From Pseudomonadota bacterium (lineage in GTDB: Bacteria; Pseudomonadota; Gammaproteobacteria; CALCKW01): DNA of 35,641 bases. Shown one piece after another: positions 1 through 7,721 of this stretch (its first letter is position 1; each line of letters begins with the position of its first letter). A program made the translations under genes and the position numbers. The stretch covers positions 1 through 35,641 of the forward strand of contig JBCCUP010000047.1 in NCBI GenBank assembly GCA_039196715.1. The letters run 5' to 3'. The notes beneath the pieces were generated by a model, which was given only the letters and a program-made list of their open reading frames with translations, searched no databases and was not told the DNA's origin.

Positions 1-328
1 CTCGGCGTTCAACGAAGGCGAGGCTGGAAAGCTCCTGGATCTTCGCTTTGGGCAATCCTGGCGCAGCCTCGTAGTCGAGTTCCTCAAGGGTCTTGACCGT
101 TGGCAAGGTGGCGAGTTTGAGCATCATCTGCCGACTGCGTTCCTGGCGCATTGCGTACTCCGCCTCGAGCAATGCCGAGAGGTAGTCCGTGAACGCGTGC
201 TTGTGTCGCGCGGCGTCGTCAGCCAACGTCACGAACTGATCGCCTACAGCATTGAGTGACAAGGCGGCACAAAGCTCAGCGACCCGCTCCAGGCTCTGGG
301 TGTTAGAGGCCGCTGCACGGGCGCTCAT
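1..328 (-). CDS. istB: IstB-like ATP-binding transposition helper (partial)
   Basis: The reading frame runs from the ATG at 328 off the left edge, giving about 109 residues beginning MSARAAASNTQSLERVAEL. The helical N-terminal part (LSALLEAEYAMRQERSRQMM and LEELDYEAAPGLPKAKIQEL) matches the start of IstB, the AAA+ ATPase that regulates target selection by IstA. The Walker A motif would come just beyond the window. The start overlaps the istA stop in an ATGA, indicating translational coupling. The product acts together with IstA in cut-and-paste transposition. Whether the gene is intact cannot be seen here. Confidence 0.85.
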   Translation of the reverse strand, partial: MSARAAASNTQSLERVAELCAALSLNAVGDQFVTLADDAARHKHAFTDYLSALLEAEYAMRQERSRQMMLKLATLPTVKTLEELDYEAAPGLPKAKIQELSSLAFVERR

Positions 329-1368
329 GACAAGGCCTCGCTTAACACGGTGTCGTAGTATTTTGGCGAACGCTGGATGCGTTCGCGTGGCCATCGACGC
401 ACCGGCGACCCGTCAGCTGAGTGGACAGTCAACACTGGGGGCTGAGCCCCCAGTGAGCTGAGGTGTGCGCGCTCTTCGAGCAAGCGCATGGCCGGCACTT
501 CGCCGGTTGTGCCGTGGATGCGTCGGTTGGCAACGGCATCACACCAGTGGCGTGCCTCGGCGTTGAGTCGCTGCAGATCCGGTGTGATGCCATCCAGCGC
601 CAAGCGGGTCATCAAAGGCACAAAGAAGCTGTGGCGGATGTAGTGGACTGAGCGCTCCACTTTGCCTTTGGTCTGTGGTCGGTAAGGACGACACAGCCTC
701 GGCAAGAACCCGTGCCGCTTTGCCAACTCATAAAGATCGTTCTGGAATCGGTGCTTGGTGCGCCCGTAGGCATCTCGCGCACACACGACCGTCTTCATGT
801 TGTCGTAGAGGATCTCGTTCGGCGCGCCGCCAAAGGCGATCAACATGCGTTCATGGCAAGCGATCAGCACGCTGCTCTTCATCGAGTCGACGTACTCGAC
901 GTACAGCGCCCGGCTGTAGCCGAGTAGCCCGATGAAGCAATAGACTTTGCGGCCATCGAGGCGCTCCTCTGCCCAGTCCATCTGGATCTGTTGGCCTGGC
1001 AGGGTCTCGAAGCGTTCGACCGGTGTGGGTTCGGGCTGCGCGTCCTGATACAGCGCTGCGACAAAGCGGCGCACCGTGCGCTCGCTGCCCGTGTAACCCA
1101 TGGCTGCAACCTCGCGGGTCAGCACCGTGGCAGGCACGCGGTGTGGGGCGGCCTTGGTCACGCGTTCGGTGAGGTAGGCCTCGTAGCGCTCAAGTGATCG
1201 AGGGCGTCCCGGTCCGCGCCCACTGGGTCTTGCCGTCGGCCCTTCGCCCCTCAGATACCGTCTGACGGTGTTACGGGATATCCCCAGCTCGGCAGCGATG
1301 GCACGAATGCTCTTGCCATAGCGCTGCGACAGAATTTTGATCTCTAAAATATGCTCCTCTGAAAGCAT
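325..1368 (-). CDS. istA: IS21-family transposase IstA
   Basis: This 347-residue DDE transposase has an N-terminal helix-turn-helix (about residues 10-40, SIRAIAAELGISRNTVRRYL) for binding the IS ends. An rve/integrase catalytic core follows, with the acidic triad visible as D131 (QMDWAEE), D189 (LYDNMK) and E238 (KGKVERS). The spacing and the KGKVER signature are typical of IstA. The length is within the family range. No frameshift or internal stop is seen, so the gene could be active. It lies between the putative terminal repeats and the overlapping istB start, and is most likely expressed from within the IS end. Confidence 0.93.
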   Translation of the reverse strand: MLSEEHILEIKILSQRYGKSIRAIAAELGISRNTVRRYLRGEGPTARPSGRGPGRPRSLERYEAYLTERVTKAAPHRVPATVLTREVAAMGYTGSERTVRRFVAALYQDAQPEPTPVERFETLPGQQIQMDWAEERLDGRKVYCFIGLLGYSRALYVEYVDSMKSSVLIACHERMLIAFGGAPNEILYDNMKTVVCARDAYGRTKHRFQNDLYELAKRHGFLPRLCRPYRPQTKGKVERSVHYIRHSFFVPLMTRLALDGITPDLQRLNAEARHWCDAVANRRIHGTTGEVPAMRLLEERAHLSSLGAQPPVLTVHSADGSPVRRWPRERIQRSPKYYDTVLSEALS

Positions 1369-1406
1369 CGATGGGCTCCTCCTCGCGGAGCCCTACGGTT
1401 ACAGAG

Positions 1407-1439
1407 GTGGGTCAGTATTTTTGTCCGAAGTGGGTCAGT
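1407..1439. repeat. IS21 terminal repeats (two copies)
   Basis: GTGGGTCAGT occurs at 1407-1416 and again at 1430-1439, 23 bases apart, between the istA start and the outer end of the element. On the istA strand this is ACTGACCCAC, a common sequence of IS21-family ends. These are the expected IstA binding sites. Confidence 0.7.
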
Positions 1440-1459
1440 TTCTGATGTCCGGCGACACA

Positions 1460-1758
1460 GTGATGCGCGAGCGCGGCGAAAGCCACTCAATCCACTCTCG
1501 GCACACGCCGCAGCGTGGACAACGCAGGCGTCGCACGGGCACATCGAGCCAAAAACAGACCTCGAAAAGACCGCGGTCTCTGATGCGCCTGATGGCGATG
1601 TCGTGCACACGAGCACACCGCTGTGAGCAGCCAGCACACCGGGGCGTGCAGGCTGGGTCGGGTTGTAGCTCGATCACACAGCACTGCTCGGCAAGCGATG
1701 TCGCGGAACGGGGCACAAGGCCTACCCAGCTCAGGCCGGCGAACGTAGTATCGAGCAT
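1460..1758 (-). pseudogene. ISL3-type transposase, N-terminal fragment
   Basis: About 100 residues remain, starting from the ATG at 1758. The fragment has the zinc-ribbon style N-terminus of ISL3-family transposases: cysteines at 37, 41 and 44, then 80, 83 and 86 (RCPRCGVCRE), followed by WIEWLSPRSRIT. The catalytic domain is missing. From residue 101 the frame continues only seven codons (to a stop at 1435), and this tail is IS21 terminal sequence, so the gene was broken by IS21 insertion. The start codon is uncertain. No clear inverted repeat of the ISL3 element was found in 1759-1910. Confidence 0.75.
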
Positions 1759-1910
1759 GGCGGCGGTCTTTTGGTTGGCTGTTTGGTTGCGCTTACAACC
1801 TTATGCCAATCGATCGCCTGCTTCTCACTTCGCGCTAATAGGACTTGAACCAAAAAGCGCTTTTTTTACTCTATTTTTGGTAGTTTGGACGCAAAGTATA
1901 AATGCAACTC
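1759..1910. other. AT-rich spacer between MCP gene and ISL3 remnant
   Basis: No gene is seen. A 14-base palindrome (AAAAAGCGCTTTTT, 1852-1865) lies about 45 bases past the MCP stop. It could fold into a short hairpin ending in a T run on either strand and may serve as a weak terminator, or it may be an IS boundary. Neither is established. Confidence 0.35.
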
Positions 1911-3860
1911 TCATCCAAATTCCACTGAGCCTCGCGGGTCAGGTGGCACTAAAAAACACTGCAGTGATTTCTTTAACGCGGATGAGTTCCTGCACAAACG
2001 TGTGCTTGCTTCCGCTACTTCATCTACCATGGAATTGTTGCAAAATGTTACACGATCAATCTCTTGAACCATAAAGTAAATTTCTCGTATCTCTCCTTCC
2101 TGGGTATCACTGTACGCGGCAAGCTCAGCCACTACATCCGCGACAGACTGCATAGCGTTACGCACCTCTGCTAGGGATTCCCTCGCACTTGCGGCGAGCT
2201 TTCCTCCAGTCGTTACCTTGTCCACGCTCGTATCGACCAATACACCAATCTCACTTGCAGCGCTGCTACTTCGTTGAGAAAGTTGGCGGACCTCCGATGC
2301 TACAACCGCAAAAACTTTTCCAGTTTCTCCGGCACGGGCTGCTTCTACGGCAGCATTTAAAGAAAGGAGATTCGTTTGAAAAGCAATTTCATCAATAACA
2401 GATGTTATGGTCTTAACATCCTTACTTGAACTTTCAATGTCCCCCATGGTGGTAAAGAGTATCTCGACCATCTCGCCGCAGTCGCCCGCCAAGCTAAGCG
2501 CACGCTGAGCTAGACTGTCGCCATCTCTTTGTCGTGATGTGGAATTTGAAACTGCCGATGACAACAGACCAATTTCGCGTCTAATCGATTCCAGCTGCCG
2601 CCCTTGTGACAAGGTCCGCTCACTCAAGCTTAAGTTTCCCGATTCAATTTCTTGAGCATCGCTATTTAGTTCATTCGCGGTTTTTTCTATCGATCTAAAT
2701 ACCTCGATAAGGCTTATTCTTGCGCTTTCCAGAGCACGTAACAGATTTCCTATATCATCGTGCCTAGCGGTAAAAAATGAACCGGACAAATCGCCTTTTC
2801 CAAGTTTCTGCGCACTCTCTGTAGCTGTATGAATCGCTCCCAATATAGAACGAACAATTAAAGTTACTATGGCTACAGTTGTAGACAATACAAACAAGGC
2901 CTCCGCTACGGCAATCCAGAGCAGCCTGATGCTCTCGTCGTACTGCGTTTGCGCGATATTTTCCATATCATATCTGATTCGCTGCTCTACCTCTGAAAGG
3001 CCACTAATTTTATTGGCGTGAGAATTAAAAACTTCTAAAGGATGAATATTTAGCTCGTCCTTACTAATTTCTCCAGATGCAACGCCAAGAGCTAGATCGC
3101 GCATCGCCAAAGCGTCTGCGTAAGAGGGTGATGAAATTACTTTTTCGAATAGAATACGAATAGGTGCTGGCGCGGTTGCCACGAAGTGATCATTATTGGA
3201 TTCTTGTTTAGCTACTGCGCTCACGATTCGCTTAAAATCAGTGTGTGAGACTACTTGCCTCGCGAACACCTCCACAAGAGCCGCCCGCTCCAAACTCGCG
3301 GCTTCCGCGGTTTTTAGTACATCAAGGAATGCGACGACATCGGTTGCAGTCTTTCCAGATTCAACAATTTTGGTCATCGCACCGATTCTATGTAGTAAAC
3401 CATCGATAACGACGGCGTAGGAGTCAACTGTGGCCTTTAGGTTCAATCCAACCGCTTCGCTACTCTGCCTTACATTTGCTAACTCGCCGAGCAGTAATAA
3501 GGCATCATCCGTAGTCTTTGCTACTTCATCTAGCGTGCCTCCACTTTGCCTCTCATGCAACCGCTTTAGTGAAAGAACTGCATCATCGGTCTTAGCCTGT
3601 TGTGGTTGTATCTTCGATAGAAAATCACTTCCACTTGTACTTAGATAACCGACTGTTAATTCCCTCTCATTTTGTACTTCATGAATGACATCTGCATAAG
3701 CCGAGAAATAGTAAGGTAAGGTGAGATGCCTTTCAGCTATGGAAATTGAATCAAGATCTTGGCGAATTTCTAATACGACAAGATGAAGAAAAGCTATTGT
3801 TGGAGCTAGAAGCAAGAGTGTGAGGCACTGCTTCAGTGAGAGCTTATCTATGAATTCCAT
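1911..3860 (-). CDS. Methyl-accepting chemotaxis protein with NIT-like sensor domain
   Basis: This 649-residue inner-membrane chemoreceptor has a first membrane segment at about residues 10-31. A long periplasmic helical region (about 40-305) has a QNERELTVGYLS stretch near residue 63, typical of the NIT (nitrate/nitrite-sensing type) domain. The second membrane segment is at about 313-337, then HAMP (about 338-390) and the signalling coiled coil. The kinase-binding hairpin tip is near residues 489-530 (DEIAFQTNLLSLNAAVEAARA). The tip departs slightly from the usual form (GETGKVF for GEQGRGF). There is no C-terminal CheR-tethering pentapeptide. A good ribosome site (AAAGGA, 7 bases before ATG) fixes the start. 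The gene is much richer in AT than the flagellar genes beside it, suggesting horizontal acquisition. The ligand cannot be told from sequence. Confidence 0.93.
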   Translation of the reverse strand: MEFIDKLSLKQCLTLLLLAPTIAFLHLVVLEIRQDLDSISIAERHLTLPYYFSAYADVIHEVQNERELTVGYLSTSGSDFLSKIQPQQAKTDDAVLSLKRLHERQSGGTLDEVAKTTDDALLLLGELANVRQSSEAVGLNLKATVDSYAVVIDGLLHRIGAMTKIVESGKTATDVVAFLDVLKTAEAASLERAALVEVFARQVVSHTDFKRIVSAVAKQESNNDHFVATAPAPIRILFEKVISSPSYADALAMRDLALGVASGEISKDELNIHPLEVFNSHANKISGLSEVEQRIRYDMENIAQTQYDESIRLLWIAVAEALFVLSTTVAIVTLIVRSILGAIHTATESAQKLGKGDLSGSFFTARHDDIGNLLRALESARISLIEVFRSIEKTANELNSDAQEIESGNLSLSERTLSQGRQLESIRREIGLLSSAVSNSTSRQRDGDSLAQRALSLAGDCGEMVEILFTTMGDIESSSKDVKTITSVIDEIAFQTNLLSLNAAVEAARAGETGKVFAVVASEVRQLSQRSSSAASEIGVLVDTSVDKVTTGGKLAASARESLAEVRNAMQSVADVVAELAAYSDTQEGEIREIYFMVQEIDRVTFCNNSMVDEVAEASTRLCRNSSALKKSLQCFLVPPDPRGSVEFG

Positions 3861-4261
3861 TTCGACATCCTTTAACGTACCGAAGCAGGCGGCTTCGCAA
3901 CATCCCTAAATCTCGGCTGACACAGCTAGATTCCTTTCTACTCTTCCTATCTATCCTTGATTCGCTCACAATAAGACCATACTAGGCCGGACGGTGAGGC
4001 ACAAACGACTATTGGCCAGCTTTCTTTGTCTAAACTAATGCTGATAAGCAGACCGTTAGTTCACGCCGCCCTTTTAATTTCGACCACTCGATTTTTGCTT
4101 TTCTGGACTGATTTATATTTCTCTAGATTTAGTATTTTATGGGATCTACAGAAGTACTTCGGGAAGTATCCGCTGAGTGAAGATATATCCACTGATCATT
4201 TCGGCAGAGTTTCTGACTAAAGCTGAAACCTTACTATATGCGCAATCCATTGAACACTGGT
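3861..4261. other. AT-rich intergenic region between fliD and MCP gene
   Basis: About 400 bases without a convincing gene. A short open frame at 4026-4220 (plus) shows no family features and no clear ribosome site. The region must hold the MCP promoter. A GCCGAGAT on the minus strand near 3910 resembles a sigma-28 -10, but its possible -35 is spaced too far away. At 4151-4168 there is a small repeat cluster (GAAGTACTTC followed by GGGAAGTA). No intrinsic terminator for fliD is evident. fliS and fliT, which commonly follow fliD, are absent. Confidence 0.5.
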
Positions 4262-5662
4262 TTAGTTATCGTTGTTAGTCGAGAAAGTCTGGGTAAGGAA
4301 GTTGCCCGTCTGGGTCAGCGTCGACATCAGTTGATCCAAGGATTCGAACTGCGCCCGATAACGCAATTCAGCAGCGTCCAAACGCGTCTGCAGATTGATG
4401 CGTTCGTCCGAAATGGCGTCAACGCGTGTTTCCAACCCGTCCAGACGGGTCGAGAAAACACCGTCGAAGCGAGAATAATTGTTTGCCAAATCATCGAGTT
4501 GGATTGCAACGCCGACGTCCTCCCGCGTGAACAGGTTCAACACGTCTTCGCGGTTCGTGCTCAGTGCCCGCTCGAGCGCGGCGCTGTCCAGCGAGAGGCT
4601 GCCGTCCTCGTTCGTGGTGATGCCAATTGCCGGCAATGAGCTGAAGGACGACTCCGCCTGGCGATCAATGGTCCCCATGATGCGGCTGAGCGCGAGTTTG
4701 AACGACCGCACGCTCGCGTCGCCCAACAAGGCGCCGGCCGTGTCGGTGTCCGAGTCGAAACTGTCCGACCCCGCGATGCTGGTGATCAGCGCGTTGTAGC
4801 CCTCGACAAACTGGCTCACGGCTTCGGTCACTTCCGAGTGATCCTCGGCGATCGTGATCTCGATGTCGGTGTCCGGGTCTGCCTTGGTCAGTTCGATCGT
4901 GACGCCGTCGATCACGTTTTCCAGTTTGTTGGTGGCAGACGTTACGGTGAGTCCCTCGATCTCGACCACGGCGTCCTTGGCCTCGCTGAGCACCTCGAGG
5001 TTCTCGGTGGCCAACGCCGACAGGCCCGCGGCGTCCGTGTTGTTGCCATCGTCGTCAGCCACACTGATGGTGATCGCCTGATCCGAACCCGACTTTTCAC
5101 TGGTGATGAGCATGCGGGTGTGGATACCGCCGTCGGGGTCGTCCGGGTCGTCGACATTGAGCAATGTCGCTGAAACCCCCTGACTCGCGAGCGTGTCATT
5201 GATCGCGTCGCGCAGTCCGGCGAGCGTGTTGTTGCTCGCATCCACTTCGATGTCGAAGGTCTCGTCCCCGATGGCAACCGTGAGCGTACCGGTGCCCACC
5301 TCGACACCTTCGGACAGAAAACCCGCGGTTGCCGATTTCTGGGCTTGCGCAAGTTCCAGCACTTTCATGTTGTAGCTGCCCGGGACGGCCGCCGTGCCGG
5401 CATCGAGCGACACCAGGCCCTCCTGGTTGGCGGTGATCGAGCGGGTGTTGAAGGTTGTTGTGGTCTTGAGTGAGGACAGGGATGAGCGAAACTCACTCGC
5501 CGCCGACTTCAAGGCACCCAGCGCACTGATCTGCACTTGCAGCCTCGCCTCGCGGCTGTCGAGTCGCTGGCGGGCGGGTGCGCCCTCGGCCTCGACGAGG
5601 GATTCGACAATGTTGTTGACATCCAGCCCCGACCCGATACCCGGACTCTGAATTGTTGCCAT
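4262..5662 (-). CDS. fliD: Flagellar filament cap protein FliD
   Basis: The product is 466 residues. FliD forms the pentameric cap at the growing filament tip and helps flagellin subunits fold into place. The N-terminal FliD_N domain begins MATIQSPGIGSGLDVNNIVE, and a FliD_C domain follows, ending in a helix-rich tail (residues about 390-460) that matches the coiled terminal domain. The ATG at 5662 is chosen over an upstream start at 5710 because the conserved N-terminus begins there and AGGA lies about 9 bases upstream. A sigma-28-like promoter lies 68 bases upstream, so fliD is probably transcribed separately from the flagellin gene before it, which has its own terminator. No flaG or fliS neighbour is present. 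Confidence 0.95.
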   Translation of the reverse strand: MATIQSPGIGSGLDVNNIVESLVEAEGAPARQRLDSREARLQVQISALGALKSAASEFRSSLSSLKTTTTFNTRSITANQEGLVSLDAGTAAVPGSYNMKVLELAQAQKSATAGFLSEGVEVGTGTLTVAIGDETFDIEVDASNNTLAGLRDAINDTLASQGVSATLLNVDDPDDPDGGIHTRMLITSEKSGSDQAITISVADDDGNNTDAAGLSALATENLEVLSEAKDAVVEIEGLTVTSATNKLENVIDGVTIELTKADPDTDIEITIAEDHSEVTEAVSQFVEGYNALITSIAGSDSFDSDTDTAGALLGDASVRSFKLALSRIMGTIDRQAESSFSSLPAIGITTNEDGSLSLDSAALERALSTNREDVLNLFTREDVGVAIQLDDLANNYSRFDGVFSTRLDGLETRVDAISDERINLQTRLDAAELRYRAQFESLDQLMSTLTQTGNFLTQTFSTNNDN

Positions 5663-5729
5663 CTCTGTATTCCTCGGCACGCGCGGCCAAACGCCAGCGC
5701 CCGCCCGCAAGCCTATCCTGGTGAGATAC

Positions 5730-5757
5730 CTATCGGCCGACGGATGCGCCGCCTTCA
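5730..5757 (-). promoter_or_regulatory. Putative sigma-28 promoter of fliD
   Basis: Read on the minus strand, TGAA (5757-5754), a 16-base spacer, then GCCGATAG (5737-5730). The -10 matches the FliA consensus GCCGATAA at seven of eight positions. The -10 edge is 67 bases before the fliD ATG and downstream of the first flagellin terminator. Confidence 0.65.
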
Positions 5758-5790
5758 GCGGTGCACATTACGATCCACGGTCTCATGCAT

Positions 5791-5817
5791 TAAAAAGGCC
5801 GACCCGAAGGTCGGCCT
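5791..5817 (-). terminator. Intrinsic terminator of first flagellin gene
   Basis: A perfect 9-bp stem (5796-5804 with 5809-5817) carries a TTCG tetraloop on the minus strand, followed by a run of five T. It lies 23 bases past the flagellin stop and separates the flagellin transcript from fliD. Confidence 0.92.
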
Positions 5818-5840
5818 GTGGTGCGCCAGGCGCGTGTAGT

Positions 5841-7331
5841 TTACCGAAGCAGTGACAGCACCTGCTGGGGCTGCTGGTTGGCCTGGGCCAACATCGCCAT
5901 ACTCGCCTGCTGGAGTACCTGTGCCCGGGACAATGCGGCAGTCTCCTTGGCGAAATCCGCGTCGGTGATGCGTGAACGCGCTGCCGTGGTGTTCTCGACC
6001 ACGTTGTTCAGGTTGTTCATCGTGGACTCGAAGCGGTTCATGATCGCACCGAGGTCAGCGCGGATGTCGGAGACGAAAGCGAGGCCGCCATCGAGCACGT
6101 TCAAGGCGGCGTTCGCCCCGGCCTGTGTGCTGATGTCAACCGAGCCGACGTCGTTGAGCGATGACACGGTCGCCACACCGGCCGCACCGAGTGACGCATC
6201 GCTCGCCGTGACCGTGAAGGACTTGGGCGAGTCGAACGCAACGGTTCCCGCCACGGTACCCACGCCAGTCCCGGCCGCCATCGTGATTGTCGCACCCGCT
6301 GCCGAACCGGCAGCAAACGCGTCCTCACCCACCGCGCGGTCACTCGGGGCCTCGACACCGGTCAGGTCCAGCGCCGTCACACCGATGTTGGCAATCGAGA
6401 TGTCGTAGCCTTCCTGGTTCTCGAGCAGGATCTGGCTGCCGTCGTCACTCAGGGATGCCGTAATGCCGGTTTTACCCGCGACGTCGTTGATCGCTTTCGC
6501 GAGGTCACTGATGTCCGTGGCCGCGGCAAGAGTCGCCGCCACCCGGATACCGTCACCCTCGTTCTGACCTTCAAGGTCGAATGCCACCGCACCGGCCGCA
6601 CCGACTTCGAGAATCGCGTAGGACGCGGCAGAAGCTGTGACACCCGTTGTATCCGCCTCACCATTGACGGCGGCAGCGATGTCGCGGGCGCTGTCGGCCG
6701 CAGCCACAGTGACCGTGGCACTGCCGAGCGAGCCATCAACTGCAACGGTGCCGGCGGCAACGCCGTTCACGGCAGCGGCCGCCGCCGCGTTTGCGGTTCC
6801 GGCCGTGGTAGACAAGTAGTTTGTGCCGATGCTCGTGCCGCGTGCATCACCGATGTTGATGTTGATGGTCTGGTTGGCCTCGAACCCCACGTGGAATTTC
6901 GCGTTGGTGAAGGAACCGTCGAGCAGGTTCTTGGTGTTGAACGTGGTCGTGTTCGCGATGCGGTTCAACTCGGTCTGCAGCTGCGACACTTCTTTCTGCA
7001 GGTTCACCCGGTCCGAGGCCGAGTTGGTTTCGTTGGCAGACTGCACGGCCAGCTCACGCATCCGTTGCATGATCGCACCGGACTCCTGCAACGCACCCTC
7101 GGCAGTTTGAGCGAGGGACACGCCGTCGTTAGCGTTCCGCACAGCTTGCGTCAAACCGCGCACCTGTGAAGACATGCGGTCGGAAATGGCGAGGCCCGCA
7201 GCGTCATCCCGGGCGCTGTTGATGCGCAACCCGGAAGACAGGCGCTCCATCGCCATTGCCAATGTTCCCTCTGCCGAGCCCACTTTGCCTTGGGCATTCA
7301 GCGAGAACATATTGGTGTTAATCATCGTCAT
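5841..7331 (-). CDS. fliC: Flagellin, paralogue 1
   Basis: This 496-residue filament subunit is exported by the flagellar type III system. The D0/D1 N-terminal helices are conserved (about 1-150; [20 protein letters not shown]), as is the C-terminal D1/D0 (about 400-496; ending [10 protein letters not shown]). The variable middle contains flagellin IN-type motifs (for example [20 protein letters not shown]). The ATG at 7331 follows GGGGAG by 7 bases. A TTG five codons earlier is possible but overlaps the ribosome site. It is the first of three tandem copies of nearly equal length (496, 496, 494 residues), each with its own promoter, and the best terminators bracket copies 1 and 3. It differs from copies 2 and 3 mainly in the middle domain. 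Confidence 0.96.
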   Translation of the reverse strand: MTMINTNMFSLNAQGKVGSAEGTLAMAMERLSSGLRINSARDDAAGLAISDRMSSQVRGLTQAVRNANDGVSLAQTAEGALQESGAIMQRMRELAVQSANETNSASDRVNLQKEVSQLQTELNRIANTTTFNTKNLLDGSFTNAKFHVGFEANQTININIGDARGTSIGTNYLSTTAGTANAAAAAAVNGVAAGTVAVDGSLGSATVTVAAADSARDIAAAVNGEADTTGVTASAASYAILEVGAAGAVAFDLEGQNEGDGIRVAATLAAATDISDLAKAINDVAGKTGITASLSDDGSQILLENQEGYDISIANIGVTALDLTGVEAPSDRAVGEDAFAAGSAAGATITMAAGTGVGTVAGTVAFDSPKSFTVTASDASLGAAGVATVSSLNDVGSVDISTQAGANAALNVLDGGLAFVSDIRADLGAIMNRFESTMNNLNNVVENTTAARSRITDADFAKETAALSRAQVLQQASMAMLAQANQQPQQVLSLLR

Positions 7332-7493
7332 TTCATTACTCCCCAAATTGTGTAATTATCCAACCATCTGACGAAGTTCAGGCGTATGCCGGGAGATTCC
7401 GTTAAACCCGACTGAGCCCGTTTGACACTACGTTTTCGAATAATTGAACTCGCACCAAGGCAACGCGGACTGAGATGCGTCCCCTTGCACTTG

Positions 7494-7520
7494 ATAGCGG
7501 CGCACATTTCAATTCCTTAA
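7494..7520 (-). promoter_or_regulatory. Putative sigma-28 promoter of flagellin 1
   Basis: On the minus strand: TTAA (7520-7517), 15 bases, GCCGCTAT (7501-7494). The sequence around the -35, TTAAGGAAT, resembles TAAAGGAAT of the flagellin 2 promoter. The -10 edge is 162 bases from the ATG. Confidence 0.6.
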
Positions 7521-7635
7521 TAATCAGCGCACAGTGTCCCAGCGAGGTCACAAGGCACTGATTTACTTCGGGATGCGAGAATACTGACAATCTGCTAATG
7601 CGTTCAGACGTTGATTGAACCCGGTCGCAAGAGAT

Positions 7636-7667
7636 GCCCTGACACGAATTCGGTCAGGGCCTTTTTT
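7636..7667 (+). terminator. Plus-strand intrinsic terminator (antisense to flagellins)
   Basis: An 8-bp stem (7636-7643 with 7653-7660) with a short inner CG pairing is followed by six T (7662-7667) on the plus strand. On the minus strand the hairpin is preceded by A and not followed by a T run, so it is oriented against the flagellin genes. No plus-strand gene is recognised upstream. Confidence 0.75.
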
Positions 7668-7677
7668 ATGTGGGAGT

Positions 7678-7699
7678 GGCCGGCCCCGAAAGGCCGGCC
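7678..7699 (-). terminator. Hairpin after flagellin 2, no T run
   Basis: GGCCGGCC arms (7678-7685 and 7692-7699) flank a 6-base loop, 22 bases past the flagellin 2 stop. The stem is very stable but lacks a T run on the minus strand. It may protect the mRNA 3' end or act with Rho; calling it an intrinsic terminator is uncertain. Confidence 0.45.
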
Positions 7700-7721
7700 G
7701 GTGGGTCATCCGCTCGGACCC

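Larger units (their letters stand above)
1..1459 (-). mobile_element. IS21-family insertion sequence, cut by the window edge
   Basis: The element reads on the minus strand and contains an istA transposase gene followed by the first third of istB, the two-gene layout specific to the IS21 family. Upstream of istA are two copies of a 10-base repeat (1407-1416 and 1430-1439), as expected of the multiple terminal repeats of this family. I place the outer end at 1457-1459. There, read on the minus strand, the sequence begins TGTGTCGCC, and the reading frame of the interrupted ISL3-type transposase stops resembling its family at the same point. The other end lies beyond position 1, so completeness cannot be judged. 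Confidence 0.85.
7332..7721. other. Leader and promoter region between flagellins 1 and 2
   Basis: This 390-base spacer has no convincing gene; a short minus-strand frame at 7402-7590 lacks family features. It holds the 162-base stretch between the flagellin 1 -10 element and its ATG, the sigma-28-like promoter at 7494-7520, a plus-strand terminator hairpin at 7636-7667 and a GC-rich hairpin at 7678-7699. A perfect TTGACA at 7422-7427 (plus strand) has only badly spaced -10 candidates. Confidence 0.6.

Noticed and set aside
4026-4220. Small plus-strand frame in the fliD-MCP spacer as a gene
   Set aside because: No ribosome site, no family features, and AT-rich spacer composition.
7402-7590. 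Minus-strand 62-codon frame upstream of flagellin 1
   Set aside because: It overlaps the sigma-28-like promoter and mRNA leader, with no supporting features.
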